Under the pieces are notes generated by a model. The model searched no databases and had not been told where the DNA came from. It was given only the letters and a program-made list of their open reading frames with translations. The translations under genes were made by a program, and so were the position numbers. From Anodontia alba (taxonomy: Eukaryota; Mollusca; Bivalvia; Lucinida; Lucinidae), in the NCBI GenBank assembly GCA_964016985.1, contig OZ024823.1, positions 125,678,924 through 125,742,923 on the forward strand: a DNA stretch of 64,000 nucleotides, given 5' to 3'. Shown here one piece after another: positions 20,664 to 31,776 of the stretch; the first letter of the stretch is position 1, and each line of letters opens with the position of its first letter.

Positions 20664-21030
20664 GTGCGGTCTAGGTGGCTCAGTCGAATACATGTCTGAC
20701 TAGTTATCAGGAGGTCGCGGGTTCGGTCTCCGCCGGGTCCGGCAACATTCTTTCTTGGAGAGTGATCATGAATTATTTTTTATGGTCATTCTCTCCCTTC
20801 AGCTGATTCAAGAAGGCAGCGTTAGCTTCTGGAGAACGTGCACAAATACTGATTAACCACTTAGTCGGAAAAAGGTGGTTAGATAAACTGACCGGCTCGA
20901 CATGACCCTAATGGGTTGACTGGTCCGGAAAATTGTAACTCAGTCAATCAAAAAAAAAAATAAATAATAAAATAAAATAAAATAAAATAAAATAAATAAA
21001 TAAATAGATAAATAAAATAAAATAAAATAA
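20664..21030 (+). mobile_element. tRNA-derived SINE, diverged, with (AAAAT)n tail
   Basis: Diverged copy of the 6946 SINE: GGTGGCTCAGTCGAATACAT, B box GCGGGTTCGGTCTCC, CGGCAACATTCTTTCTTGGA, GGGTTGACTGG. The tail at 20949-21030 is an expanded A-rich AAAAT/AAAT repeat. The 9-bp target duplication AACGAACCA is at 20655-20663 and 21031-21039. The expanded tail differs from the CAAACAAAC tails of other copies. Confidence 0.88.
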
Positions 21031-21509
21031 AACGAACCATACAGTTAGTTTGGATACAGAATAGGTGCCCGTACTTGCAACTTTGTACATATTTTTCACT
21101 ATAAAGTCGTAAAAACATACATATATTAACTTCCAACCTGACAGAAAGTAGTATTAAAATATAAGACAGTTGTAAAAGCAACCGGTATCTGATGAAAATG
21201 AAAATTGCAAACAGTTTCAAAGCCAAATCTCCCATGAGATGTCACCGCTCACTGTGTATTTCAATTTCTCTCTATCAGTGGTATTTCGTTCGTAATCACA
21301 GTTGATAGAGAATCCAAATCACGAAAATCACGGGTTTAATTAAAGGAAATGTTTTCCATCGGGGACAAATTATTTCCTTCTAGATTAGACCCTTTTTTAG
21401 AAGGGAGATGATGTACAGGAAAGTTAACAGGAAATCAGAATAAGCACCCACCTCCCCTTGTCAAAAATACGTACAATCAACCGACTTTAAGCAATCAGCT
21501 TAAGCAAAG

Positions 21510-21791
21510 ATGGTATTCAAATACGTCATGATGTTTGCTTTTCTTTCGACACAGCTCATTCATGCATTAAATATTCCAAGCACAGTTATATTGCATTTTC
21601 CGCTAACGATGGGTATAACTACCTCCAGATCTTTGCGACCAGTAATATATGGATCGACCGCGTCGCTCAAGCACGTATCCAAAGATAGACTTCTTTCAAA
21701 GGTGACTTGTAGTATGACCTCCGTATTTCCTTTGATTAGGAAACTATTTCCAATACGACCGTTAATAACAGAGTTTGAATTGCGCACTTAG
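21510..21791. other. Overlapping frames on both strands, uncertain
   Basis: A plus frame of 93 codons begins with a signal-like hydrophobic segment (MVFKYVMMFAFLSTQLIHA). The minus strand is open over 21560-21787, ending VVIPIVSGKCNITVLGIFNA then a stop. Composition is less AT-biased than the surroundings, so an old exon is possible. No motif, splice site or relative supports either strand. Confidence 0.15.
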
Positions 21792-22948
21792 TCTAACAAT
21801 TGCCATGGGAGGGATATGTTCCATGATTGTGACATTTCCTGGGTATTTCCCTACTTTTTTATCTCTATATCAGGAGACATTTTGTTTCATATTTGCGTCC
21901 GTAAAAAGGTTCCACGTATATCGTCGTAGTTCAGTTTTTATTTATTTATTTATTTATTTTCTGTTTTATTTTCCTTGGAATAATCTAGTTCATTCTGTCC
22001 ACTTAGAAAGTCGAATTCCTTGTAAGCCGGTGCTAATGGGGGCGAGGTCTGCGTTTGTACCTCTGCAAACTACATTGCCGTCCTGTAAAGAGTCTGAATG
22101 AATCCAGAACTCCATTTTTCGATATCGTTTTATTTATTTCCAAAGGCAACCTTTACACATTTTATTTGATTTTACAGCTGCTGATGTGACGTGGCGTGTG
22201 ACGGTCGCAAAAAGTCTCCCCGTACTTTATCATATTACCATTTTCCCCCTTGGGATCATTGAGCATGTAGAAAGTCGAGTTCGACCCAAGCTATGCTAGG
22301 GGCGTACGCATCCCTACAAACAGCATCGCTGTCATATAAAGAGTCTTAATGTAACTGAGACACTGATATAGATTTCATTTTGAAACAGACAACATACTCG
22401 TACGTCGGTTTTGAAATCATATCAAAAGAATAATCCAAAACGGCACGTCATAGACAGTCACCTTATATGACGTCACTAATACATTTGCCAGTGCAGTGTA
22501 TTAAGATATTAAATATTATGTCGATTTTGGGATTGACCAGGATATAATTAAAAGACAATACCGAATATTGTATTGTTTTTTATGCCTATGCATAACGTAC
22601 ACGTATATCGTGTATATTTTCAGGATACTTTTAGAAAGTTTGCTCATTACAAATCCAAGTCATTTTTGTTTGTTATTGCTATCAGTATAAGTATAGTATA
22701 AATCTGTTATAACCTTTAACTTACTATCATATTTTCGTCACGTTGTCTGTATCCACAGGACGTAAACTAAGGAGGTCCGATGAGAATATTCCATATAATT
22801 TTGTTTTCGTAAAGTCTCGATTACACACACAAAGCGTTTGTCACATAAATTTTGATTAATGACATACATAAGGAATTAGGGCTTGCCAATTAACGTGAAT
22901 CCTCTCGTGACAAGTTGCTTCACATAAAACTATTTCCGGGTTTTCTTT
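21792..22948. other. No gene recognised; F9-like fragments
   Basis: GATTGTGACATTTCCTGGG near 21825 matches the F9 core motif. Two related segments, AAAGTCGAATTCCTTGTAAG (about 22008) and GTAGAAAGTCGAGTTCGACC (about 22267), each lead to CCTACAAAC/CTGCAAAC and TAAAGAGTCT, which suggests a diverged duplication of roughly 260 bp. No supportable frame. Confidence 0.4.
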
Positions 22949-23193
22949 TTGACCTTTAAATTGACAAGAAAACCTGCATCTGAAAATGTCGTCTGTTTAT
23001 GTCGTCTGCTGAATATTCTTGCAAACTTTTCAAACCTATTTTTGCATACAGGCAAACAGTGTGGACCCTGATCAGACTGCTCCTAGAGGAGCAGTCTGAT
23101 CTGGGCCCAAACTGTTTGCAAAAATGATTTTTAAAATCACAAGCAGATGACAAAGCAGACGACTATTGTTGTGATTGGCAGTTTAAGGGTTAA
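22949..23193 (+). mobile_element. F3 TTAA MITE, GTCGTCTG subtype
   Basis: Matches 48211-48454 almost throughout: GCATCTGAAAATGTCGTCTG, the hairpin at 23053-23119 (CAGACTGCTCCTAGAGGAGC centre), ATTTTTAAAATCACAAGCAG and a right end CAGTTTAAGGGTTAA. The left end is worn (TTGACCTTTAAATTGAC). Confidence 0.85.
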
Positions 23194-23606
23194 TATGTCT
23201 TTATCATTTCAACATCATCTGCTCATTTTGTGATATTCGTAAAAAGGGTCATGATCAAGCATCTGCTTAATTTTTACCAAAATCTGAGAAGATTCAGCAG
23301 ACACTAATTTTATGATATTTTTTTCCCTATACTTCCCAGAAAGTAGGCTATGATATTTTATGAAATTGTGTCATTAGAAAACAAATTGCACGAAATGTCA
23401 AAGCCTATATTATTTTGGAAAAAATACGAAACATATTTCTAAATGTCTTCTGCATGGATTTTAATGGTCGTGTTTATAAATTACAAAATGGATGTCAGTC
23501 TGCCTACAGACACTGGACTATATATACTAAAGAGCAGAGAGAAATGCAATATTTAGAAGCTGGTGAAACTAGATACCAGACAGGCATTTTAACCCAAACT
23601 GTTTTA

Positions 23607-23612
<6 letters not shown>

Positions 23613-23687
<75 letters not shown>
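23613..23687. repeat. (TA)n microsatellite, left block
   Basis: Uninterrupted TA dinucleotide run. Ile-Tyr frames through it are artefacts. Confidence 0.97.
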
Positions 23688-23689
<2 letters not shown>

Positions 23690-23806
23690 AACCTCAATAA
23701 TACAAAGTCCAAAGGACAATCAGCTTTGTTCGAAGTATTGTGACTTTGAATAATTGAGGGTTAAAATGCATACATATATTTTGAATTAGTGGAGTTTGAA
23801 TTATCG

Positions 23807-23810
<4 letters not shown>
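23687..23810. mobile_element. Short F2/pogo-like element between two (TA)n blocks
   Basis: GGAACCTCAATAATACAAAG at the left and GTTTGAATTATCGAGGT at the right form an imperfect inverted repeat (ACCTC(A/G)ATAAT). An inner pair is TTCGAAGTATTGTGAC and AATAATTGAGGG. TA-flanked ends match the TA target preference of the pogo/Tc1-mariner superfamily. Confidence 0.65.

Positions 23811-23896
<86 letters not shown>
23811..23896. repeat. (TA)n microsatellite, right block
   Basis: Second long TA run, directly abutting the short inverted-repeat element. Confidence 0.97.
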
Positions 23897-23899
<3 letters not shown>

Positions 23900-24164
23900 C
23901 AAATCGTGCACAAATGAACAACCATTTCTCCATCTGCTTTAGATAATAATTGCATTTCTTTTTACCTTGACTATACGCATCAATACGACAGATTAACAAA
24001 ATTTATCACTTCTGAAAATGCAACTGTTACACGGAAATTTAAAAATTACCTCGACAGGTAGGAGAGGTTTTTATTTAGTACTGTTACAGTAGCAGTATCA
24101 CAAGCAAATATTTCAGCAAAGGCATCTATAACTCTATTGCATATAACTAGTTAGTAGTAGGACA

Positions 24165-24235
24165 ATTAGTAGTGGTAGTTTAAGTAGTGGCAGCTAGTAG
24201 TAGCAGTAGTAGTAATAGTAGTAGTAGTTGTAATT
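24165..24235. repeat. AGT-rich trinucleotide repeat
   Basis: Irregular AGT/GTA triplets such as GTAGTAGCAGTAGTAGTAAT. Low complexity. Confidence 0.7.
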
Positions 24236-24742
24236 TGGAGTGAACTTTATATAACGCTTAGCAATCTGACTAGTTACCTAAACATTTTGATTTTTTAGGA
24301 AATAACATTTTATGCAAAATATATAATCTGTATGACGTGCCAACTCCTATTTTCTGCTAGGGGGTGGGGGTGGGGACTAGAAAACTATCCTCAGTTTGTC
24401 ATCTGCTGAATATGCCCTGAGTTGTTAACTGTTAAAGTGCTATTTGTTAATTTTGAAAAGTGTGCTGTTTTTGCTGGCAGAAATTGTGTCCTTTTATTTG
24501 AATAGAACACTATTTCTAAACAGTCACTGTTCTAAAATAAACTTGTCTGCTAAAAATCTAAATATCTCAAGTACCAAGCAGAAGAAAGGAAAAGTTAAAC
24601 TATTAGCAGCGGAATGTATATGCATGATGACCTTGTGGTAGGGTTTTGGTAAAGGCCTTCTGTACTAGATGTATGTAGGGGAAGGTGGCGTGATAACATT
24701 TCGTCCTTTTCTGCACTGTCATTCCCTTTACACGCATCTTCC

Positions 24743-24952
24743 TTAACTCTTTCGGAGCCGAATTTCAGACGACATTTGTTGGTTTGTTTTTTTAACAAAC
24801 TATCAACTGGAAATATGTTTATATGTATAGTTGAAAGACTGAATGTCAAACAGTGTAAATCCTGATGAGACGGCTCCTTATGAGCCGTCTCATCTGGATC
24901 TACGTTGTCTGCCAAATCCTATTATCATCGCCTAAGGCAGTAAAAGGGTTAA
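24743..24952 (+). mobile_element. F3 TTAA MITE
   Basis: Starts TTAACTCTTTCGGAGCCGAA and ends CAGTAAAAGGGTTAA. The hairpin at 24848-24913 has GATGAGACGGCTC and GAGCCGTCTCATC arms with a short loop. Both TTAA flanks are present. Confidence 0.8.
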
Positions 24953-25006
24953 TATATCCCTTTCCTCTCATATTCTAGCTCTTATTTCCTATTACTCCCC
25001 TTTAAA

Positions 25007-25215
25007 CTTTAAACTGCCAATCACGACAACTGTCGTCTGCTTTGTCATCTGCTTGTGATTTTAAAAGTCATTTTTGCAAACAGTGTGGACCCAGATCAGA
25101 CTAGGAGCAGTCTGGTCAGGGTCCAAATTGTTTGCCTCTATGTTTGCAAGAATATTCAGCAGACGACATAAACAGACGATATTTTCAGATGCAAGTTTTC
25201 TTGGCATTTTATGAC
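25007..25215 (-). mobile_element. F3 MITE, GTCGTCTG subtype, inverted and shortened hairpin
   Basis: Reverse of 22949-23193: left CTTTAAACTGCCAATCACGA, the hairpin at about 25075-25132 reduced to CAGACTAGGAGCAGTCTG, then CAGCAGACGACATAAACAGA and TTGGCATTTTATGAC at the right. Confidence 0.75.
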
Positions 25216-25349
25216 CCGCAGATGTTGAATGTCATTAAACATCTGATGCAAATCGTCTGCTAGAAAAAAAAATAGTTTTTTTTTTCTGTTCCAATCTTGC
25301 TTGGCTTGGCCCTTTAAGAGGAAAGCATATCCATTCAAGCGTGCGCGGA

Positions 25350-25636
25350 CATTACGAAAACATGCCTATTCAAATATACTGAAAATTTTACCACCCAAAA
25401 AAAAAAGAAAATTTTCAGATAAAAATTCTGTTATTTTTCATATTTCTGCTCAAAACATACATGTATATTGTGGGGATTCGTTAGAACCGCCTCGCCGAGG
25501 CGGTTCTAACGAGTACCCACAATATATGTTTTGAGCAGAAATAAGAAAAATAATGTATACCCGTGTAAACCCCAGTTTTACTATATGAAAGCGGGGTTTA
25601 AGGGGGTCAAAATTATATAGGCATGTTTTCCTGATG
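25350..25636 (-). mobile_element. F1 palindromic MITE
   Basis: CATTACGAAAACATGCCTAT left end and GGCATGTTTTCCTGATG right end. The core centre GCCTCGCCGAGGC is flanked by long arms, with a TACATG insertion in the left arm. An A run expanded in the CCACCAAAAA module. Confidence 0.93.
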
Positions 25637-25649
25637 AAATGCAGCTTAA

Positions 25650-26062
25650 TATCATCCGTTACATCACAGTTACACCAGGCTGTTTGCTAGCTGTCATCTG
25701 TGCATGTTGCATGTCGTTGTGCCGTTTTGTGCGTTTTCATATAAGTATTGTGGCCACCACTTTCAGCTGCCCATCGTGATGTCGGTATTTATATTTATGA
25801 TTTTGTCTGTCATCTTTTTGGATGTAAGGTACCGACCCAGAAGTGATATTTTGGCATCAGTAGAATTAGGTTTAAGCCGCCCCATCCCAGCTGCTGTGTT
25901 GTTGACTGTTCCAAGGAGATATTTCTGTTTTGTTTGGTTTTGTCGTTTGTTAGCTCGGCTTTCGACGAAGCGCTGTTTTTGTAATGTCGTTGCACGTCAT
26001 TCACCCCTACACGATGCCTTGGAATGTCTGTCACCGTGATTGTGACCTTTCCATGGTATATC
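25650..26062 (+). repeat. F9-related segment
   Basis: Ends in CACCGTGATTGTGACCTTTCCATGG, sharing the GTGATTGTGAC core motif with other F9 segments. Broader similarity is weak. Long frames on both strands lack recognisable domains. Confidence 0.3.
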
Positions 26063-26065
26063 TGT

Positions 26066-26138
26066 GGGACAGCGAATGCCCTGGCCAGACTGCGCAAATG
26101 CGCAGTCTGTCCAGGGCCTTTGCTGTCCGCATATGTAC
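26066..26138. repeat. F8-type hairpin
   Basis: GAATGCCCTGGCCAGACTGC followed closely by its inverse GCAGTCTGTCCAGGGCCTTT. The hairpin is nearly perfect, centred on GCGCAAATGCGC. Confidence 0.85.
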
Positions 26139-26739
26139 CAAAATACCGTTGCACATTGCTATGCCCTTGTGTATTAAACAACATTAAATACATGAATATC
26201 CACAGATCAATTTGAATGAAACTCGTTTCAGTTGAACATGCATCGCCATTATGTTATCAAATATCAAATAATTACATAGAGCATAGCTTTCATTATTTGG
26301 ATGGCATTGTTGGTATTTGTGTCATTTCAATTCAATAATTTCAACCTTTTTAGTATGGAACTCCTATAATAGCAGAACGTAAACACATGCATTCGTACTA
26401 CACTAGTAATGGAAATGTCACTAGCCATGCAAATATCAGTCTTAAAAAATCTTTGTAATGTGTACCACAATGTTCCCCCACCTCTCCCCCCTCCCTACAC
26501 ACACACATACTATAAGGAGAAAATAGGGGTTTCCAGTTGTCTTCAACATTTCATATTTCACGTTTTTTTCTCTCTCTTTTTATTTTTTTTTTTTTGTTTG
26601 TTTTATTTTTTTTTAACCAGTTTTACAAGTTGTTTCTTACTTTTAGCAGCCTTAATTACTGCATAAATCTTCCTTAGTGTGTTTAACAACCCAAAACGGC
26701 CCCATTATTCGTATTATATGATGAAAGCTAGAGCATCGT

Positions 26740-26990
26740 CTTTTTTTTTTTTTTTTTTTGTGGCGCAACGTCTTTTCGTTTAGAGTAGACTCCTTTTAAA
26801 AAGGGAGTCAAAATCTAATTTGAATGTGTTGCTCCCTTTAATGTACATCCATTCCCTTCACGCCTGTCTGTGTCTACCTTAGAGTAGACCCCCTTTTAGA
26901 CCCCTTTTCAGAAGGGACTTCCTGAAGAGGAAAGCAAATAGGAAATCACAAAAGTTGTCATCCTTATAAAACATAACTAGATACAGTAAC
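26740..26990. repeat. F6 palindromic repeat copy beside poly(T)
   Basis: TTTAGAGTAGACTCCTTTTA, TTAGAGTAGACCCCCTTTTA, TTCAGAAGGGACTTCC, AGGAAATCACAAAAGTTG and CCTTATAAAACATAAC are F6 modules. An 18-base T run precedes it at 26741-26759. Confidence 0.6.
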
Positions 26991-27020
26991 ATTTTCATGG
27001 GAGGCAACTTAGTTGACTTC

Positions 27021-27716
27021 CCATTTGTTTTAAGACCCATAGTTTCCCTTTCCATCTGAAAGTAAAATTGTCACAAGAGGCAAAATGGCTTTAATGTTGA
27101 CTGCTCTGACAAAAATCATGGGTGTTAAATACAGCTTTCAGAACTCGGTAAGACTGGTTGCGTATAATGATGTTTCACAATCATCTATTATTAAGCCACA
27201 AATCAGTTTATACGAAGCTGGTGTGACTTTATGAGAGATAAACCAATAAAATATTCATGAAACAACACAGACTCTACAAGCTTTTATTCCTACTGACTTG
27301 ATTTGGGCGTGCTGTGGAAAAAAGCCGCCAACAACATTGACTGAAAAGAATTCCCAAATCGATCTACGCTTTCAAGCCGTCTAATCTATACAATATTCCT
27401 GGTCAAAACACACCCTCTAGAAACTAAACACTTATATTTCAATGTCAAATTAAGGGACCTTCTATAGAATGTCAGAATATTTACATAAACTTGGGTTTTC
27501 TATATGTAAGTGTCTTACATTGTATAATGTTGTTTCTCTCTAAGGCCACCTCATTTAATCTCTAGTAGAAACACCATTAAAGCAATACAGGTCCTTGATT
27601 TCCTTTTTCATGATTAGGAATCCTCTTCTTGAGTCCTTGTATCAGAAAACAAGAATACTTCGTCATATAAATATACATGTACGAGCCGCAATGCCAGATA
27701 ATGTATTTTGGTTCTG
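27021..27716. other. No gene recognised
   Basis: No inverted or tandem structure and no supportable frame. Confidence 0.5.
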
Positions 27717-27995
27717 CATTACGAAAACACGCCTATTCAAATACACTGAAAATTTTACCACCAAAAAATGGCAATTTTTCACATAAAAAAAATCGGATAT
27801 TTTCATATTTCTGCTCAAAACATAGATTGTGGGTACTCGTTAGAACCGCCTCGTCGAGGCGGTTCTAACAAGTACCCACAATCTATGTGTTTGAGCAGAA
27901 ATAACAAAATTAATGTATACCCCTGTAAACCCCAGTTTTACTATATAAAAATGGGGTTTAATGGGGTCAAAATTATATAGGCAGTTTTCGTGATG
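27717..27995 (-). mobile_element. F1 palindromic MITE
   Basis: CATTACGAAAACACGCCTAT left end and GGCAGTTTTCGTGATG right end (one GT lost). The core is near-perfect with centre GCCTCGTCGAGGC. Confidence 0.93.
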
Positions 27996-28623
27996 TGCGC
28001 CCAACGCATTTCAGATCAGCAACAATTTTCATGAAATGTCTGAGTTTGCTTTCTGGCACAAAATAAGAACAAAACACTATTACAGAATGTCGTCTCCTGA
28101 ATTTGCCCAGAGAGTGGTAAAGGTTAAATGCTGTGTTTATAGACTTTGAATGTTTCTAGACCGGCCTTTTCTGGCGCGATACCGCTTCCTTTGGTCTTTT
28201 TTTGTTTTCGAGTAGATATTGTTTGTGGTGTCATTTTATCCTTAACATGTGCCTTGGACATTCTGTATTTCGCAAGTGTGACCTTGCTTTGGTTTCTCTT
28301 TTCCATATTTGAAGTAGCCAATACCACATCTATTTTGCACGGACGTTGTACAAAATATATCTTTGTTCATAAGTGATTTTCTATACACTTTGCAAGACAA
28401 TATAAATTTCAATAAAGCATAATCTGTATAAGTTGCCCTACCATTTCTTGCACGTATACTTTATATTTATATTGAGGATGAAGAATAATCACGTCAAATA
28501 TACCCTCAATTAATGATTTACATGCACGTTTACATACTAGATCAGTATTACCATTATGAGGTATTAGTTGTTATTTCTTTCGCGATTTACTAGTGTTGTT
28601 TTTTTTTCTTTTGGGACAGTATA
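27996..28623. other. No gene; F3/F9-like fragments
   Basis: GAATTTGCCCAGAGAGTGGT then AAAGGTTAAATG near 28096-28128 matches a second site at 30396-30425 (GAATTTGTCCAGAGAGTGGT), so a MITE end of another TTAA-like family is likely. Both are followed by unrelated sequence. Confidence 0.4.
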
Positions 28624-30160
28624 TATACTGAAGAGCATAAATAACGCATCACTAAATTTATCAAAACAATCTTCATCTCAATCGAGGTATATATTTCATT
28701 GAATATTTTCTGAAACAGTGATTAGCATCCGGACAATGTCTCACAACAAAAAATAATGAAAAAACAAGGAGCCGATTGAGAAGGTAACGTCACATGATGA
28801 AACAAGGGTATCGACGTGAAATGTCACACTTTTCAGTAACGACAGTGACCACCGTTATTTTGGATGACAGTTTGCAATCGTCGTCTCATTGATCCGACTA
28901 GACGTCGTACAGTTGCCATGGGGATGTTACGCCACTCCTCCTGAAGAGCCCTGCCGAGTTCGGCGACGTTATTTGGCTGGTTCAGACGTTTACGTAGTCT
29001 CCTACCAAGTTCATCCCACATGTGTTCAATGCAGTTCATGTCTGGTGAAACCGCTGGCCAGTCCATAACATCCACCCCTTGGGCCCTCAGGAAGTCTTGC
29101 GTAAGCCTAGCCGAGTGCGCTCTGGCGTTATCTTGCTGGAACGTCAACTGCTGATTCCCAACCTGACGTCGAAGAAGAGGAACAAGGACAGGGGCAAGAA
29201 TTTCGTCAATGTATCGACGGGCCGTGAGTGTTCCGTTCACGATAATCAGATCCGAACGGAAACTGGAACTAATGGCTCCCCACACCATGACGCTGCCACC
29301 GCCAAATCGGTCACGTTCAAGAACACAGCTGTCTGCAAAGCGTTCATGCCTTCGGCGATAAACACGGAGTCTTCCATCAGCAAAGCTGAGTGTAAACCGC
29401 GATTCATCAGAAAAGACAACCCTGTTCCAGTTTTGACGTCGAACGCGTAGCATGTCCGTGGCCCATCTAACACGCAGCTGACGATGACGTCGAGTCAGAA
29501 TCTGTCCTTTTACTGGTCGGCGACATCGAATTCCATAGTCTTTTAGTCTTCTGCTTACTGTGAACCGACTGATATTCCTCCATCTACGTCCTCGCATACC
29601 GGCAGCGGTTGAAACGGCGGTTGTGAAGCGATCACGTAAATGACGTTGCCTAATGAAATTATCCTGACGTCGAGTAGTTACACGCGGAGCCCCGGGTCTA
29701 GGACGGTCCTTTGTGCTCCCGGTAACTGCAAACTTTGACTTAAACGAGAAATCGTCGACTGGCTAACGTTGAACTGCCTAGCAAGCCGACGCTGACTGAC
29801 GTTAGCTTGCAAGACTCCGATAAACCTGTCCCCTGGAATCGGGATTCAGCCTCGGCATGATAAACGGTATTCGTAAGAACAAAAAATCACACAAAACTTT
29901 TAAGCCCCGATATCAGATGTCCACTTCATGTATTGACCATTCAATGAAAATCAATAGGCCGTGCACAAAGTGGTCAAATTGATTTCGTGCACGGGTAGCT
30001 CGTGGGACATAACGGGTGACATTATGGGGTGGTTCGGTGCGACTAATGAAAGTCGGTGAAGCAAATCAATATTTCCAACGTTGTTTTTGTATTCATAAAT
30101 CTTTTCTGGGGAATTTTTTTTAAAAAAATATGTGATGCGTTTTTAATGCTCTTCAGTATA
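28624..30160 (-). mobile_element. Tc1-like transposon, about 1.54 kb
   Basis: Inverted ends TATACTGAAGAGCATAAATA (28624) and, reverse-complemented from the right, TATACTGAAGAGCATTAAAA (ending 30160). Both continue into ACGCATCAC. TA at each edge matches the Tc1/mariner target. It contains one transposase reading frame on the minus strand with frameshifts near its N-terminus. Length and layout are normal for Tc1-like elements, so it is a nearly complete, recently decayed copy. Confidence 0.9.
28833..29858 (-). pseudogene. Tc1-like transposase, frameshifted N-terminal region
   Basis: DDE transposase that would cut and rejoin DNA at the element's ends. The main frame (start codon 29597, stop at 28833, 254 codons) covers the catalytic domain. 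The first Asp is in VVFSDESRF, the second in FQQDNARAH, and the Glu is in SPDMNCIEHMWDELG; 34 residues separate the last two (DD34E, Tc1-type). The same frame stays open upstream to about 29735. A helix-turn-helix resembling QRRLARQFNVSQSTISRL is encoded upstream from an ATG at 29858, but at least two frameshifts separate the pieces. I therefore read it as a pseudogene of a protein of roughly 340 residues; a functional product is unlikely. An unrelated plus-strand frame here is a shadow. Confidence 0.9.
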
Positions 30161-30806
30161 TTTTAGACGTGTACTATTGAACTTGTACACTACCATTTAT
30201 ATTGTCTTACAGGTAATCTCATTGTTCAACGCTTAGCTTGCTGAGTAAATATTTTAGTAGACAACCTCGTGAATGCTCCAGAAAACAGTCATTGTCATTT
30301 GATGCAAATTATCTCCTCTTGAGACAATTTGCATGAAATGTCAAAGCACATTTTCTGGGGAAAAAATAAGAAAAAAGATCAGCTGTTCGTCATCTGTTGA
30401 ATTTGTCCAGAGAGTGGTAAAGGTTAAGGACTAGCTGTCAGCCATTTTGGATATCATTAAAAAAAGCAAGTGGGTGTGGTAAGATACCATGAATTTGAGT
30501 GGAAGCAGTGGGTTACTGACAAATATATTGATTCAGCATGGTAAACAGACCTTTAATATTTATATGAAAAATATTGTTGCTCTAAAAAACAAGTACATGT
30601 TTTTCCTTGCCTTTCATGAAGGTAAAGTTCACTACCGTAAATGTCTGTCTTACAATATTCCATGAAAAAATTTGTATATCCAAAGTAAAGTCTTATCTTC
30701 CTACATGAACCAAGGGATATCCTTTTTTTCACCATCAATTATTTCAAAAGAGTAATTCAAAGTCAAATAGACACACCCTATATAGTTTTACACCATTAGC
30801 GATGAC
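30161..30806. other. No gene; short hairpin near 30298
   Basis: GATGCAAATTATCTCCTCTT and GAGACAATTTGCAT form an imperfect inverted repeat at about 30298-30336. The rest is unstructured. Confidence 0.4.
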
Positions 30807-31054
30807 CTGGGCCCAGTTGTTCAAAGCGTTGTTAGCTTAACGAGCTCGTTAAGGGTCATTTCGTTAACTGTTTTAGCAGATTCAATATACAATATTCTGA
30901 TATTTTTTGCTGAAAACATGTGAGTAGCTTTTGCACTGCAAAAGCTACTCACATTTTTTCAGCAAAACATTCCAGCATATTTGCGTATCACTCGATGAAA
31001 ATGTTAACGAATCTTTAACTAACGATGTCGTTAGCTTTGAACAACTGGGCCCTG
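30807..31054. mobile_element. F7 MITE (GGGCCCAGTTGTTCAAAGC ends)
   Basis: Inverted orientation relative to 9031-9278. Both ends have GGGCCCAGTTGTTCAAAGC. Subterminal AACGAGCTCGTTAAGGGTCA and a strong hairpin (TGTGAGTAGCTTTTGCACTG with its inverse) lie between. Similarity to the 9-kb copy covers the full length. Confidence 0.9.
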
Positions 31055-31669
31055 ATATACACAAGGCAATACATAAAAGTAGTACCTTCTACATACAGAT
31101 ACTTCAGTATGGTTGTACAAATTTACCATCACCAGTAAAAAAACAACACAACAGAGCTTTCCTGCAGAAAGCTGTCTTTTGACATACATGTATGCTAGGA
31201 CTCAGATCAGCCTTCGCTGTGTGCTTTAAGGGTTGCTAGGGATCCATTGAGTGTCTAAAAGCAAACAAGTACAATATGTTTTTTCCCTTACCTTTCATGA
31301 AGGCAAATAGTAGCTTTCCTAAACAAGGATCCACACAATGAACAGTAAGGGATGATTTTCAGATGATTGTGCTTCACGTAAATGGACATTTTTCTGCTAT
31401 CAAGGACGCTGAATAATGTTTGTACGTCTCGTTTTCTCGTTTCAAGATGGCAAACTCGACACGTGTAACCATACCTGTATGCTTTAGGTTATTTTGTTAA
31501 CAAAAGCCAGTTTCTGATAAAAAGCCTCCCTTGGTTCACCTATATATTTATATGAAACTGCTGACGAATGGCTTGTGGCCTGAAAAGGGGGAAAACAACT
31601 AAACGATGGTTTGACATTTTGTGTCTGGTTTTTCATCCCTGACAGTGTCTAAGTGTGTTGTTGCAAACA
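31055..31669. other. No gene recognised
   Basis: Some ACATGTATG words and an F6-like CTTTCATGAAGGCAAATAG string near 31294 recur at 30612, but there is no coherent element. Confidence 0.4.
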
Positions 31670-31776
31670 CCCAGCTAGCATTCTACGTAAATCTATATCG
31701 GGCCGTCATCGGCCCGTCAGCTACCCTGACGGGCCGATGACGGCCCGATATAGATTTACGTAGAATGCTGACTGGG
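31670..31776. mobile_element. F4 palindromic element, 107 bp
   Basis: Almost the whole unit is one palindrome. CCCAGCTAGCATTCTACG is mirrored by CGTAGAATGCTGACTGGG. The inner arms from 31683 (TACGTAAATCTATATCGGGC...) to the loop CTACC are perfect for about 39 bp. A second copy at 52435-52531 proves mobility or duplication. No target duplication is evident. Confidence 0.88.

Noticed and set aside
23415..23999. ORFs on both strands with long Ile-Tyr runs
   Set aside because: Produced by the (TA)n microsatellites.
29079..29450. 123-codon plus-strand ORF
   Set aside because: Antisense shadow of the Tc1 transposase catalytic region.
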